In this document: piece after piece, positions 34,507-43,560 of the stretch
Numbering within the stretch: the first letter of the stretch is position 1
How the letters are laid out: every line of letters begins with the position of its first letter
Assembly (NCBI GenBank): GCA_016183065.1
Contig: JACPFF010000026.1
Span: 7,545 to 71,544, forward strand
Direction of reading: 5' to 3'
Origin: Deltaproteobacteria bacterium
Lineage (GTDB): Bacteria; UBA10199; GCA-002796325; JACPFF01
DNA: 64,000 bases
Program-made: the position numbers and the translations under genes
The notes under the pieces: generated by a model
Databases searched by the model: none
What the model saw: only the letters and a program-made list of their open reading frames with translations
What the model was told of the DNA's origin: nothing

Positions 34507-35283
34507 ATGGGTGAGGGAGGATTTTTTGCCACGGTACTCTTTATTCTCGTGTGGGCCTACGTTGCGGCCCCCTATTGGTGGCAGTCGTCGAGGGCATCCG
34601 ATGCTGGAAAGAAGTGCGGGAGCGGACCGCTCGTCAAAAGTCTCCTCTTCTGCGCGATGGTCGCCTGGCCACTCGTTGTGCAGGCGCAAGTTGGTGGCGA
34701 CACCGCCCCGCACCAGTCCATGCCGGAGGGCGGGACCATTTCCGGGACGCTGGCCGTGCGACCTGCGACTGAGGCTGCGTCGCATCTGCTGAGCTCGCAT
34801 CCCTACACGATTGAGGTGATGCAGGGGAGTGCGGCGGTCGTGGCCGTCGAGAAAACGACCGACGCCCAGGGCCGCTTTCAGATCCGCAACGTCATTGCCA
34901 ATCCGGCCTTGCACTATTTTCTCCGCGTGACCCACGATGGACGGCGCTATCGTTCAGCAGCCCTGCAGTTGCCAGGCGGGGTGAAGGAGGCAACGCGGGA
35001 TCTTGTGCTGACCCCGGTTGGCGATGCCTCCGCGGGCGATGTGCCTGGGGTTGCGGCCCCGATGGCCATGCCCTCCTCGCCGGATCGCGCGGCAGCTCCT
35101 CAGATCGCACCTTTCGCCCCGACCGCCGGTGAAGCGATGCCGCCGTCCGCGCCCCGTGACATGGAGCATGACGCGGCGTCCCGCGCCTGGGGGAGCGACC
35201 AATGGATCAGTGTCCTCCTCTGTGGCGGCGTGGCCCTCCTCATTGCCTGGCAGCTCATGGCCCGGCGGGGGAGGAAGGTGTAG
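34507..35283 (+). CDS. Membrane-anchored protein with carboxypeptidase-regulatory-like domain, ccm operon
   Basis: Two hydrophobic N-terminal segments (about residues 6-25 and 40-58), a beta-sandwich (GTISGTLAVRP to LRVTHDGRRYRS) like peptidase-regulatory/transthyretin-like domains, a Pro/Ala-rich linker and a C-terminal helix ending in RRGRKV. The layout recalls proteins beside cytochrome c maturation or cytochrome c oxidase genes. Lies 30 bases after ccmF and is likely the last gene of this operon. Precise role unknown. Confidence 0.6.
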   Translation: MGEGGFFATVLFILVWAYVAAPYWWQSSRASDAGKKCGSGPLVKSLLFCAMVAWPLVVQAQVGGDTAPHQSMPEGGTISGTLAVRPATEAASHLLSSHPYTIEVMQGSAAVVAVEKTTDAQGRFQIRNVIANPALHYFLRVTHDGRRYRSAALQLPGGVKEATRDLVLTPVGDASAGDVPGVAAPMAMPSSPDRAAAPQIAPFAPTAGEAMPPSAPRDMEHDAASRAWGSDQWISVLLCGGVALLIAWQLMARRGRKV

Positions 35284-35291
35284 GGCATCTT

Positions 35292-35320
35292 AAAAAAACC
35301 TCTGCCAGGATGGATCAGAG
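35292..35320 (-). terminator. Terminator at the end of the biosynthetic operon
   Basis: On the minus strand CTCTG-CCA pairs with TGG-CAGAG (with a two-base bulge) and is followed by G and seven T. It begins two bases after the phosphopantetheinyl transferase stop codon. The plus-strand ccm operon ends just beyond. Confidence 0.65.
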
Positions 35321-35321
35321 A

Positions 35322-35951
35322 TCAGTTGTCGACCACGCCCTGCGCTGCGATGGCAAAGGCAGAGACAAAATTTCCGTGCGTGGCGGTACGATAATGGCAT
35401 TCCCATGGTCCATAATGGGCCCGCCGATGGGGGTCATCCACACGGATATCGGTCAATCGTAGATTCGGGGTGGGTGGGAGCGCCTTGAGGCAGGCTTCCT
35501 TGATACACCAGAGTACCTTGCGGCGTGACGGCACGATGCGGTCATGTGGATGCCATATTCCATGTTGCATAGAGTGGAGTCTGTCGCGGCATTCAATGTC
35601 ACAGCCGATACCAATACGACCGAGGTAACGCGCGTGCACATGCGCAATGACAGCAAAACACCATCCCGCTGCATGTGCCAGTGTGACGACAAATGGGCAT
35701 CCCCTGTTGCGACAGCGCAACTGCGGATCGAAACTATGTCGGTGTCGTCGATTCGTGACTGACGATAATGCGTAGAGCGTCTGTGCGATCCACCATCGGC
35801 CAAATAACCGTTCAGCACGACGATCGGGATGGCGCTGCGTTTGAATATGTGCCCATTCGATGTCGTCAAAACAGGATCGATATGCCTCTTCCGGCATATG
35901 CAGCAGGATGGGACCTACATACACCTGTTTAATGTGCAGCGGTGGTCGCAT
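35322..35951 (-). CDS. Sfp-type 4'-phosphopantetheinyl transferase
   Basis: The start may be 35951 or an upstream codon at 35990; the former overlaps the previous gene by 23 bases. GIGCDIE supplies the Mg-binding Asp and Glu, and VLWCIKEACLKAL is the (W/F)xxKEAxxKA signature. It transfers the phosphopantetheine arm from CoA to Ser of carrier proteins. It is the last gene of the operon, and the only carrier protein seen there is the ACP at 43276-43560, its obvious partner. The N-terminal half is divergent and rich in His, Arg and Cys. Confidence 0.85.
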   Translation of the reverse strand: MRPPLHIKQVYVGPILLHMPEEAYRSCFDDIEWAHIQTQRHPDRRAERLFGRWWIAQTLYALSSVTNRRHRHSFDPQLRCRNRGCPFVVTLAHAAGWCFAVIAHVHARYLGRIGIGCDIECRDRLHSMQHGIWHPHDRIVPSRRKVLWCIKEACLKALPPTPNLRLTDIRVDDPHRRAHYGPWECHYRTATHGNFVSAFAIAAQGVVDN

Positions 35952-37203
35952 GTGCAAGAAATACTCTGTTGTGTGTAAGGCGCAGCCCAAGATAGATTGG
36001 GATCATCATGACAATGGCCGCGTGCAGAAGAAATGAGGTGATCAGGAGGGGCATGGAGGCATGGTGTGCGGTGAGCTGTAAGAACCCGCGTGCCACGATC
36101 ATGGCTGCTGCAAAGATGGCGGCGACCACATACCCTTTCTGATCTGACTCAAGAAGATATCGACTGACATGCATACCACCCATAAAGGGAATCAAGGCTG
36201 CGTCAGTCCAGATCACTATGGTCAGCGCGTGCACGGCGTCCTCGAGATGTGGCGTACACAGAGAGAGAATCTGCTCCACATGCGTGAACACGCGGTATGC
36301 GAGGAAGACCGTCATGCCGATCCAGAGGAAAAGTGCTGGCGATATCGGTCGAATGTGCGACCAGTGAAACATCGCATGGTCGTGTTGGCGGCGTTGCGCG
36401 AGAACTTGACCGAGGGCAAGTGCGGGAATGAGGAAGAATGGTTTGAGTTGAAACCAACCGGCAAACACCCCAACGTAGGCGGTATCCCACTGACCGACGA
36501 TGCCATTGAGCCAATGACGGTCCAGTGCGACGACAGACCAACTGAGGATCAGGGGAATCGAAAATCGACTATAGAGATGCAGAGAGTGTCCCTGCAGTGT
36601 GCAACGCCACAACGCGCGGTGCCAGGGTTGTAGCAACAGAAACCAGACGATGGATTCCAGGACTGCCACGTATGCCATCGTGTGCGCCCATGTCGAGGTG
36701 TCGAGCAGGTCGTGCAGTGCGCACCATATGGCCATGCCGATCGTGATGCACAGAAACGCGAAATTCGCACGATAGATACGACGAAATGCCCCACGCGCAC
36801 GCAAAATACCAATACAGCCTGCTGAGGCAATGCTGAGTGCCGCCATGATGAACAGCGGTCGAGCGATCAGGGTCATTTCAAATGTCGTGACACCCCCTGG
36901 TTGATACAGAAAACCACCAGCATAGTACATCAGTGCCAGGCTCGCTTGCCAGGCAAAGAGTGCCACGATGTTGGTCTGTGACTGTCGGCCGATCAGATAA
37001 AAGATCGCCATTTCCGTTCCCTCGGCAATGGCGAACCCCAGGAGGAGATAGGGGAGGAGCAGTCCGTAGACAATGATGGCACGGTCCGAGACTTGGGCAA
37101 AGACCAGACACATGACGAGCGGTGAGGCATATGTGGCGGCAAATCCTTTTGTGCTATGCCATAATGTGCACAGCATCTCGTAATTGTGTTTCCACAGAGA
37201 CAT
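35929..37203 (-). CDS. Multi-helix MATE/flippase-like membrane protein
   Basis: About 12 membrane helices in 424 residues with a repeated half pattern, as in MATE or polysaccharide flippase proteins of the MOP superfamily. No signature is strong enough to fix the subfamily. A clear MATE protein is encoded at 48751-50121, so the operon has two possible exporters. It starts one base after the KAS III-like gene upstream. Likely exports or flips the product or an intermediate; inference only. Confidence 0.6.
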   Translation of the reverse strand: MSLWKHNYEMLCTLWHSTKGFAATYASPLVMCLVFAQVSDRAIIVYGLLLPYLLLGFAIAEGTEMAIFYLIGRQSQTNIVALFAWQASLALMYYAGGFLYQPGGVTTFEMTLIARPLFIMAALSIASAGCIGILRARGAFRRIYRANFAFLCITIGMAIWCALHDLLDTSTWAHTMAYVAVLESIVWFLLLQPWHRALWRCTLQGHSLHLYSRFSIPLILSWSVVALDRHWLNGIVGQWDTAYVGVFAGWFQLKPFFLIPALALGQVLAQRRQHDHAMFHWSHIRPISPALFLWIGMTVFLAYRVFTHVEQILSLCTPHLEDAVHALTIVIWTDAALIPFMGGMHVSRYLLESDQKGYVVAAIFAAAMIVARGFLQLTAHHASMPLLITSFLLHAAIVMMIPIYLGLRLTHNRVFLAHATTAAH

Positions 37204-37204
37204 A

Positions 37205-38143
37205 TTATTGTAGCCGGCGGAGTGTCAGACCAATGATGACCTCGCCGGGTTCGATGAATAGACACAGACATCGTGTGTTATTTGGCATATCGCTCTTGGC
37301 AAGCATCGCCAGGATTTCCAATCCATGGGCCATGCCACAGCAACCGTTGTGCCACGCCATACCGGTACGTACGTGCGAAAATTGTTCCAGCACGAGCGGA
37401 GCACACGCGGGATAAATGACCTGCGAGCATGTCGGTGGATGCTGGCGAAAAAAATGCGTCAGCTGTGTCATCGTGTCATCCAACATCATGTCCCATGCAT
37501 GATCAGCCCAGGCGAACGGGTGTGGATGATAATATGCGATACAATCTTCATACACATACGTCGGTCCTTCTGATGGAATATCTGTCGAGACAGATACCAC
37601 CCCCGCAGCATCCGAAAGCCATCCCAGCGGCGAGAAGGCGCGATGCGCTGGCGCAAGGACCCGTTCAGCCCCCACAATGAGGCTCGTCGCAGAGGCCGAT
37701 TGAGACTGGACCCAGTCAATGGTTTCCTGGAATGCGAGGCCCCATGTGGCGCCTCCCTGGTATTCTACCGTAAATGTCTCCGATGCCCGAATACCGGTGA
37801 TATGTTGCAACCATGCCGCAGGGCATATGTGCAAATCTTCCGGGAAGGTCTGATGGCAGTAGACAAATTGTTGGCAGGAAGCGTGTGGATAGGCCTTCAA
37901 TACTGCGGCGGCCAGTTCGACCTGACTCAGGCGAGGGCTTTGCACAAATGCGTGAGACCGTCCCTCCCACGCCATCGGAGGGACATGGTGGCGAGGTAAC
38001 AGTCCATGGGTACACAAATGCAAATAGTGTAACGAATCAAAGGGATCTTCGCTATGACCTTCCAGATATTCTGCCCAGGATCTGAGGGATAATACCTCAC
38101 CAACCGGTAGTACGGATGGTGTATGGATATAGACATCATGCAT
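37205..38143 (-). CDS. KAS III-like protein without catalytic Cys (pseudoenzyme)
   Basis: Thiolase-fold features of the KAS III (FabH) family are recognisable: SATSLIVGAERVLAP, then WLSDAAGVVSVS, and a C-terminal HNGCCGMAHGLEILAML in the place of the GNT-S-A loop. At the nucleophile position, where FabH has C-S-G, the sequence reads EYQGGATWGLAF, so Gly replaces Cys near residue 130. It is the third and most divergent KAS III-like protein of the operon and overlaps the decarboxylase gene by eight bases. A structural or chain-length partner role, like the cysteine-less subunits of heterodimeric KAS III-type enzymes, is likely. Confidence 0.6.
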   Translation of the reverse strand: MHDVYIHTPSVLPVGEVLSLRSWAEYLEGHSEDPFDSLHYLHLCTHGLLPRHHVPPMAWEGRSHAFVQSPRLSQVELAAAVLKAYPHASCQQFVYCHQTFPEDLHICPAAWLQHITGIRASETFTVEYQGGATWGLAFQETIDWVQSQSASATSLIVGAERVLAPAHRAFSPLGWLSDAAGVVSVSTDIPSEGPTYVYEDCIAYYHPHPFAWADHAWDMMLDDTMTQLTHFFRQHPPTCSQVIYPACAPLVLEQFSHVRTGMAWHNGCCGMAHGLEILAMLAKSDMPNNTRCLCLFIEPGEVIIGLTLRRLQ

Positions 38144-39419
38144 ATCCGGTAACCAGCTGTTGGCCCTTTGCGAGAGTACGCCATGTCATTTGGGGACTGA
38201 GCATATGGATACAGCCGTTGCTGCCAGCCCATTCTGCGGGAAAACCCTCAAGGGCGCGCCATACCGCGCTGGTCGTTGGTCCATAGGCTCCCGAGTTGAG
38301 AAAGACGAGGTAATCGCCGATGGCCAAACGAGGTGCTGTTACACGGGTGGGCCATGGAAGACGCTGTCCATGGAGACGGTACGAGACGGCAGTTGGCAGC
38401 TTTCCACGTTTCCAGCCGTCACGATGCAGCCCGGCACCAAGAAAATGGCGATTCTTTGCGAGAAAACTTCCCGCGGATAATCCGTGAAGGGCTGGTGTCG
38501 CCGCGACTTCCACCTGTTGCAGGTCGCCGTCCATTGCGACGTGTTGCACGCGTGCAAAAAAACACCCCGCCGGACCGATAATATAACGGCCTGACTCCAG
38601 GTAAAACAGGCAGGGCGGGAGTCCGGTCGCGTGATAGGCGCGGACATGTTCCTGTACTGCCTCGGCGAATGATTCAAATGCGCACTCATGCTCGTCTTCG
38701 TAGTAGGGAATGCCGAGACCTCCCCCGACGTCAACTTTGGTGCATATGGCGCCTGTCTGACCAAACTGACGCGCCTGCGCGATGACCTGTCCTACGTTCC
38801 ATGCTGCATCCGTTGCGGAGGCAATCCGAGTCCCCACATAGATATGGATGCCACAGACCTGGAGAGGAGATTGTCGATGGATGGCATCGTGCATGCAGTG
38901 AAGGGCCTCATCGCGTTCGAGACCAAATTGTGTGGTGCGACCCCCCATCGCCATGCGAACGCCCCGAACCTCGTACGTAGGATTAATGCGCACGATGGCC
39001 GTTGTCGGACATCGACGCGTGGTGGCAATATGCCGCAACATGTGGAGCTCGGACGCGGATTCCACGGCAACCGCGCCGATCTGGCGCTCGACCGCTAGAG
39101 TGAGCTCCGCACTGCTCTTTCCGGGGCCGACAAAACAGATGGTTTCCGATGCAAATCCACTGCGCAACGCCAGTAATAACTCTGCACCAGAGGAGACATC
39201 GGCCCCACACCGTTCCTGCGCCAGCAATGTGAGGAGCGGCGGCGCTGGATTCGCCTTGAGTGAATAGAGCAGATGCATATTCTCTGGCAGTGCGCTCTGC
39301 ATCGTGCGCACACGTGATCGTACGATGTCCATATCATAATAATAGCCTGCCGTCAGCTCAGCGGTGACACATGCCGTGTAGAGTGCTCGTCCATTGTGAT
39401 GTGCGTCGCACAGATGCAT
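38136..39419 (-). CDS. Fold-III PLP-dependent decarboxylase (DapDC/ODC-like), lacking the C-terminal Cys motif
   Basis: The start at 39419 has GGAGG nine bases upstream. The alanine racemase-like barrel has HLLYSLKANPAPPLL, with the PLP Lys near residue 55, VDVGGGLGIPYY (Gly-rich phosphate loop) and LESGRYII. The beta domain keeps NSGAYG, whose Tyr contacts PLP in the same chain. The GPxCxxxD motif, which in the homodimeric family enters the neighbour's active site, is replaced by HGQRLPWPTRV. The missing half is present in the protein of 40383-41360. It would act on an amino acid, removing its alpha-carboxylate; the substrate is unknown. Confidence 0.8.
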   Translation of the reverse strand: MHLCDAHHNGRALYTACVTAELTAGYYYDMDIVRSRVRTMQSALPENMHLLYSLKANPAPPLLTLLAQERCGADVSSGAELLLALRSGFASETICFVGPGKSSAELTLAVERQIGAVAVESASELHMLRHIATTRRCPTTAIVRINPTYEVRGVRMAMGGRTTQFGLERDEALHCMHDAIHRQSPLQVCGIHIYVGTRIASATDAAWNVGQVIAQARQFGQTGAICTKVDVGGGLGIPYYEDEHECAFESFAEAVQEHVRAYHATGLPPCLFYLESGRYIIGPAGCFFARVQHVAMDGDLQQVEVAATPALHGLSAGSFLAKNRHFLGAGLHRDGWKRGKLPTAVSYRLHGQRLPWPTRVTAPRLAIGDYLVFLNSGAYGPTTSAVWRALEGFPAEWAGSNGCIHMLSPQMTWRTLAKGQQLVTGYA

Positions 39420-39447
39420 TGTCGACATTCCTCCATTGTCATGAGTG

Positions 39448-40386
39448 CTACTGCGCTTGTACGAGGAGACCGCCCCAACTTGCTCCCATGCCATAGGTCA
39501 GTGCGAGGGCGTAGGTCGATGTCGGTGGATGCTGCGCAACGAATTGCATCAACCCCAGCACGCAATCCGTTCCAAAAAGATGCCCCAAGGTCTCCATCTC
39601 CCGCTGCAGTAGGATCTGGCCGTGAAATTGCAAAAGCTCTCGGATACGCTGCCATGTCACCGGATTGCTGATATGGGGAATCACATGTGCAACCTGCTCA
39701 ATGGTGATCCCATGCCGGACTAAGAGCGCATGAACGAGCGAACGGAGGGTGAAAAAATATCGCCAGCTGAGTTCATCGCCAGCTCCACTCATGTCATATC
39801 GCGATGCATCGGTGATCACGTGCGTTCCCACATACGCGATTTCCGCGGGGGCATGGCTCAGAATCACCGCTGACGCCGCATCGCCCTGGATCACGCCGTT
39901 GCCCAATGTGCGGTGCGTCGTAAAATCCACAACGTCGACCGTGGCCACCAACACGTGAGAATATGGCCGTGTCGTCAACCAGTGCGCAGCCTGTCGCATG
40001 GCAGCAATAGTGCCTGAACACTGATGTCCGCCGAGATGCAGGTATGGTCCCGAAACGCCAATGGGCTGCAATATGGATCGAACAAGAGAGCGTCCAGCGG
40101 GGAAGTGCGTCATCGGCAATGTGCAACAAAATACGGTGCCATCAATTATTGTCGCCGGCATCGATGCCCGTTCGAGCGCACCCGTAATGGCCTCACGCAG
40201 CAATGACATCTTTGCATCGGCCGACCATGCTGCCAGACATGCGACGGTGCGATCATGACCTGCTGTTTCTTGCGTTGCAGAGATGCCCTCTATACGCATG
40301 ATCGCACGACGCAACCGTCGCACCGTCCCCGTGACGCTATAGGCACCATGTACATAAATCCGACGTTGACGCTTCTGCTGATTCAT
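39448..40386 (-). CDS. KAS III-like condensing enzyme with Cys and His
   Basis: The start at 40386 overlaps the previous stop (ATGA). The thiolase fold keeps the nucleophile in GGHQCSGTIAAM (about Cys123) and the second catalytic residue in HVIPHISNPVTW (about His238). The usual Asn of the GNTS motif appears to be replaced (FGTDCVLGLM). The C-terminus LTYGMGASWGGLLV is typical. It is the most complete of three KAS III-like proteins here and probably does the condensation or acyl transfer from ACP or CoA. The pairing resembles PqsC with PqsB, where one subunit holds the active site. Confidence 0.75.
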   Translation of the reverse strand: MNQQKRQRRIYVHGAYSVTGTVRRLRRAIMRIEGISATQETAGHDRTVACLAAWSADAKMSLLREAITGALERASMPATIIDGTVFCCTLPMTHFPAGRSLVRSILQPIGVSGPYLHLGGHQCSGTIAAMRQAAHWLTTRPYSHVLVATVDVVDFTTHRTLGNGVIQGDAASAVILSHAPAEIAYVGTHVITDASRYDMSGAGDELSWRYFFTLRSLVHALLVRHGITIEQVAHVIPHISNPVTWQRIRELLQFHGQILLQREMETLGHLFGTDCVLGLMQFVAQHPPTSTYALALTYGMGASWGGLLVQAQ

Positions 40387-41360
40387 GGATCCACGGGATC
40401 TGCTGAGAGAAATGGCGAGGGAACCTGCTGGACCGGAACAAGGGAGCCATGCGTATAGAGCATCTCGAGCGGCGCGGGATGGCTGATAAAATACAACGGG
40501 CTTCGATAGTGCGCACTGCCGGCATTCGGCAGTGCGATCAGATCGCCTGGGTGAAGTGCAGGAGCGGGTATATCGACCGCCAACAGATCTTGCGGCGTAC
40601 ACAGCGGTCCACAGAACGTGGTTGGACGCACTGTCGCCTCTGCTGCACTGTACGGGAAGAGTATCGGGTACTTCTTGCGCAACGCATTTCCCCGTTGTCC
40701 GGCATCCCAGAGCACGTTTGTTCCACCACTCATGATTGCATACTGACGTCCGTGGACCTGCTTCACCGTGCGTACCACCAGCCACAAGGTACAGGCCTGA
40801 TGCAGCAGTGCTTCTCCATGGAACACCATGCAGCGAATGTCATGATGTTCGCAGAACTGTTGTATGCAATGTGACAGAGCATCATGGTCCTGGATTGATG
40901 CCCCCCGCGCATCAACAAGCCATTGTTTAGGGCGTTGTGCGATAGACCGCAGGGGTGCGCATTGAATGAGCTTCGGCAGGACATGATGGGGAATACAGGC
41001 GATCGAGTGAGAGGCTGGACAGGATGCCAGTGCCAGCCGTGTCCAGTCTTCTGGGGATTCGATCCACAGAGCATGCTCATTCAGACAGCACACGTCAGAT
41101 GGCGGAATATTCGTCAACTGAAGATAGGAGATCCACGCTGTTGTCGGAATGACGACATGGCAGCACAGCTGTTCGTGAATCCGTCGCACAACGGCAAGGG
41201 TTGGCTCTGTTTGGAGGTCGTACACATGCCGTATCCATGGGGGATATTGCTGCCCCACTGTGCGGCAGTTTGCCTCCAATTGTGGGATGTCAACAACGAC
41301 AAACGCCTCCTGGCCGCGTCGTACCCACTGCGTCAGTTGCTCTAGGTAGGGAAACTGCAT
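40383..41360 (-). CDS. Fold-III PLP decarboxylase-like protein lacking the PLP lysine
   Basis: The barrel start is clear (AFVVVDIPQLEANCRTV), but where the family has YSLKAN the sequence is YDLQTEPT, so Gln50 replaces the Schiff-base Lys. The Gly-rich loop is reduced (IMSGGTNVLWD) and the PLP Tyr motif GAY is lost (NAGSAHY). In contrast, CGPLCTPQDLLAV (Cys254) retains the motif that enters the partner's active site in ODC/DapDC dimers, although the Asp/Glu after Cys is Thr. It is therefore the mirror image of the 38136-39419 protein. The gene overlaps the next by four bases. Confidence 0.75.
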   Translation of the reverse strand: MQFPYLEQLTQWVRRGQEAFVVVDIPQLEANCRTVGQQYPPWIRHVYDLQTEPTLAVVRRIHEQLCCHVVIPTTAWISYLQLTNIPPSDVCCLNEHALWIESPEDWTRLALASCPASHSIACIPHHVLPKLIQCAPLRSIAQRPKQWLVDARGASIQDHDALSHCIQQFCEHHDIRCMVFHGEALLHQACTLWLVVRTVKQVHGRQYAIMSGGTNVLWDAGQRGNALRKKYPILFPYSAAEATVRPTTFCGPLCTPQDLLAVDIPAPALHPGDLIALPNAGSAHYRSPLYFISHPAPLEMLYTHGSLVPVQQVPSPFLSADPVDP

Positions 41361-41388
41361 GGCGGTTATGCGTACACGGTATCAGACT

Positions 41389-42759
41389 TCACCCTTGTGC
41401 TGGACAAAGGGGTGAGGAGAGCACGTCCGAAGTGAAAAATGTATGTATACGTTGTGCGAGCATCTGCTGCAGTATGAGGCAACGGTCGCGAGTCGAGGCG
41501 AACACGGCGTACATAAGACGCGATCTGGCGGGGATCTCCCGTAGTCGACTGACCGTGGCCCAATTCATGATCATGAGCCCTTCATCGGTGCGATAGGGGA
41601 GTGCTTTGACGACACGGTCATGAAACTCGGAGAACGTTGGACGATGCTGCAATGTAAACATCACCTGGTTTGATAAGAGACATAGACCGTGATGTCGCGC
41701 CTGATCCAGGGCCCATTGAAAGGACGAGTTGTTGAGTCGTGCGTTAATTTCCAGCAATGGATACACGGTTCCATTCTGAGCCACTAGCCCATCAACCCCA
41801 ACAAGGCCCGTATAGCGGGCCGAGGCGAGTGCCGCTCCGATGACGTCGGCCGCATGACGGCACGTTGCCTCAATGTGCGCATCGGGCATCGCTGGCGTAA
41901 AATGACCGAGATGTTTACATCCCTCGACCAGGGCCTCTTTGTAGAGATAATAACTGACACGACCGGACGGGTGGAGAAAGAACTGATAGTTGAGGTCGTG
42001 GCGCTTTTCAATAAAGGTTTCAACAATCATTGTGCATGAATTGATGCTTCGGCGCTGGAGATATTCCAGATAATGCTCGAGTTCGGCTGTGGACGCGCAC
42101 ATGCGAATGCCGCGTCCACTGACTCCCATTGGATCTTTGAGCAACACCTTTCCATGTGTCTCTTGAAGCAACCGTGTGGCAATGTCATACAGCGCTGCCG
42201 GCGAATTGGCGATCAGCGAAGGGACGGTATGCGGCAATCCCGTCAGGCGGGAGGAAAAACACTTATCATTGACGCGATGGGTCACGTCAGAGGATGCACT
42301 GATATTTGGGATGCCCGTGTCTTGCACCAGTTGATCGGCTGCGATCGTGGCGCCATAAAAGAAGAAACGGAGACGATTGCGCAGCGGATGGGCAGCAAGG
42401 GCTGCAAGAGTCGGCGGATCACGGCAGATCAGCTCGCAGATGTCCAACGTTGGATCGTCGTGTTGCACGATCAGCATGCGACAACGCGCCAATCCGTACT
42501 CCTGCAGATATGCAAGGAACTGTGAATCCGGCGCGCGACGCAAAATCACGATATCCTGTGGGCGTGCCAACAGGAGAACCAATTCCTCCATTGCGGCAAT
42601 CACCTGGCGCTCCGTTCGCGGCGCGACGGAGGGCCCCATAATGTTCAGTGGATTTTTTCGTGGCCAGTGACGTTCCACTTCACATTCGATGGCCCAAATA
42701 ACGGGATGGGGACCGATCCAGTGGAGCAGTGGAAGTGCTATCGGAGAAAAGTGGAGCAT
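41389..42759 (-). CDS. ATP-grasp family ligase
   Basis: The start at 42759 has GGAAAGGAAAGCG directly upstream and overlaps the preceding gene by 80 bases. Pre-ATP-grasp region about residues 1-160; then NDKCFSSRL, GKVLLKDPMGVSGRGIRM (ATP lid with Lys and Gly-rich loop), VETFIEKRHDLNYQFFL, and GLVGVDGLVAQNGTVYPLLEINARLNNSSF with the Mg-binding Glu and Asn. The family joins a carboxylate, activated as acyl-phosphate, to an amine or thiol. It is the only ligase in the operon, so it likely links an amino acid or amine to an acyl group. Substrates cannot be predicted. Confidence 0.82.
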   Translation of the reverse strand: MLHFSPIALPLLHWIGPHPVIWAIECEVERHWPRKNPLNIMGPSVAPRTERQVIAAMEELVLLLARPQDIVILRRAPDSQFLAYLQEYGLARCRMLIVQHDDPTLDICELICRDPPTLAALAAHPLRNRLRFFFYGATIAADQLVQDTGIPNISASSDVTHRVNDKCFSSRLTGLPHTVPSLIANSPAALYDIATRLLQETHGKVLLKDPMGVSGRGIRMCASTAELEHYLEYLQRRSINSCTMIVETFIEKRHDLNYQFFLHPSGRVSYYLYKEALVEGCKHLGHFTPAMPDAHIEATCRHAADVIGAALASARYTGLVGVDGLVAQNGTVYPLLEINARLNNSSFQWALDQARHHGLCLLSNQVMFTLQHRPTFSEFHDRVVKALPYRTDEGLMIMNWATVSRLREIPARSRLMYAVFASTRDRCLILQQMLAQRIHTFFTSDVLSSPLCPAQG

Positions 42760-43279
42760 CGCTTTCCTTTCCGGCATCTTGTTCGAATGCGGTCCATGCG
42801 CGCCGCAGATAGCGGCGTAAGACAAAGGCATATTTACTGATATCAACACCATACAATCGGACGTGATATTGTTGATATGACGTGTCCGCGGCGATCCGGA
42901 ACACTACGGAGGGGATGATCTCGCAGGTCTCAGGGTTCAGTCGCCGGAGGTTGAGCCAACTCATAAGCTCACCGGCCGGACCATCGAGATGGAGGAGAAC
43001 CCAGAGCGGAACCGTTTCTCGAAGGACCAGTCGCATTTCTCCATGTATCTGCAGCATCGCGCCGGAAAGGCCATAATGTACATGTGGTGCGCGGATGTAC
43101 ACGAACTGGTCAGGCCGTGCAGTAGTGGAAAAGACCTCGGGACGAAGCACTCCGGCATTACCGCAGTGACGGTAGAACATCGCCGCGATATGCTGTCCCC
43201 CAGTGACAGTCAGTGGTGCCCATCGCCGTGACATGCGTATGAACGCATATGGTGCCAGGTGTTGTGTGTGGCGCCTCAT
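42680..43279 (-). CDS. Unknown protein of the biosynthetic operon
   Basis: This 199-residue protein overlaps the ACP gene by four bases (ATGA). It is rich in Arg, His, Tyr and Trp. Secondary structure looks like beta strands (FVYIRAPHVHYGLSGAML, then MRLVLRETVPLWVLLHL) followed by helices near ISKYAFVLRRYLRRAWTAF. I recognise no family. Its place between the ACP and the ATP-grasp ligase suggests a tailoring or carrier-interacting role, which is only inference. Confidence 0.5.
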   Translation of the reverse strand: MRRHTQHLAPYAFIRMSRRWAPLTVTGGQHIAAMFYRHCGNAGVLRPEVFSTTARPDQFVYIRAPHVHYGLSGAMLQIHGEMRLVLRETVPLWVLLHLDGPAGELMSWLNLRRLNPETCEIIPSVVFRIAADTSYQQYHVRLYGVDISKYAFVLRRYLRRAWTAFEQDAGKESDAPLFSDSTSTAPLDRSPSRYLGHRM

Positions 43280-43560
43280 GCCGCACCAGCCTCTTGTTGT
43301 TGCGGTACTGTTAAGAGCTTTTGCACAAGCAGAGATACCAAGGCGCTGAGGCGCTCGAAGAGTTCTGGTGAGAGTTCGTCATCATCAAAAACAACGTGTA
43401 ACTGGTTTTCAATGTCAACGATCAATTCCATTACCCCGAGTGAGTCGAGCCCGATCTCAAAGAGGTTCGTCTCCAGCGAAAGCGAATGGTCTGTTGCACT
43501 GAGTTTGACGATCCGCGTGATCATGGGGTTCAGAATCGTCATGATCTGTTGCTCATTCAT
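43276..43560 (-). CDS. Acyl carrier protein
   Basis: 94 residues with helix I, the phosphopantetheine site IGLDSLGVMELI (Ser in DSL) and acidic helix II/III (DIENQLHVVFDDDEL). The C-terminus is extended by about 15 residues (VPQQQEAGAA). It carries acyl or aminoacyl groups as thioesters. Partners in the same operon: phosphopantetheinyl transferase, KAS III-like proteins and acyl-CoA dehydrogenase-like proteins. The gene overlaps both neighbours. Confidence 0.92.
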   Translation of the reverse strand: MNEQQIMTILNPMITRIVKLSATDHSLSLETNLFEIGLDSLGVMELIVDIENQLHVVFDDDELSPELFERLSALVSLLVQKLLTVPQQQEAGAA

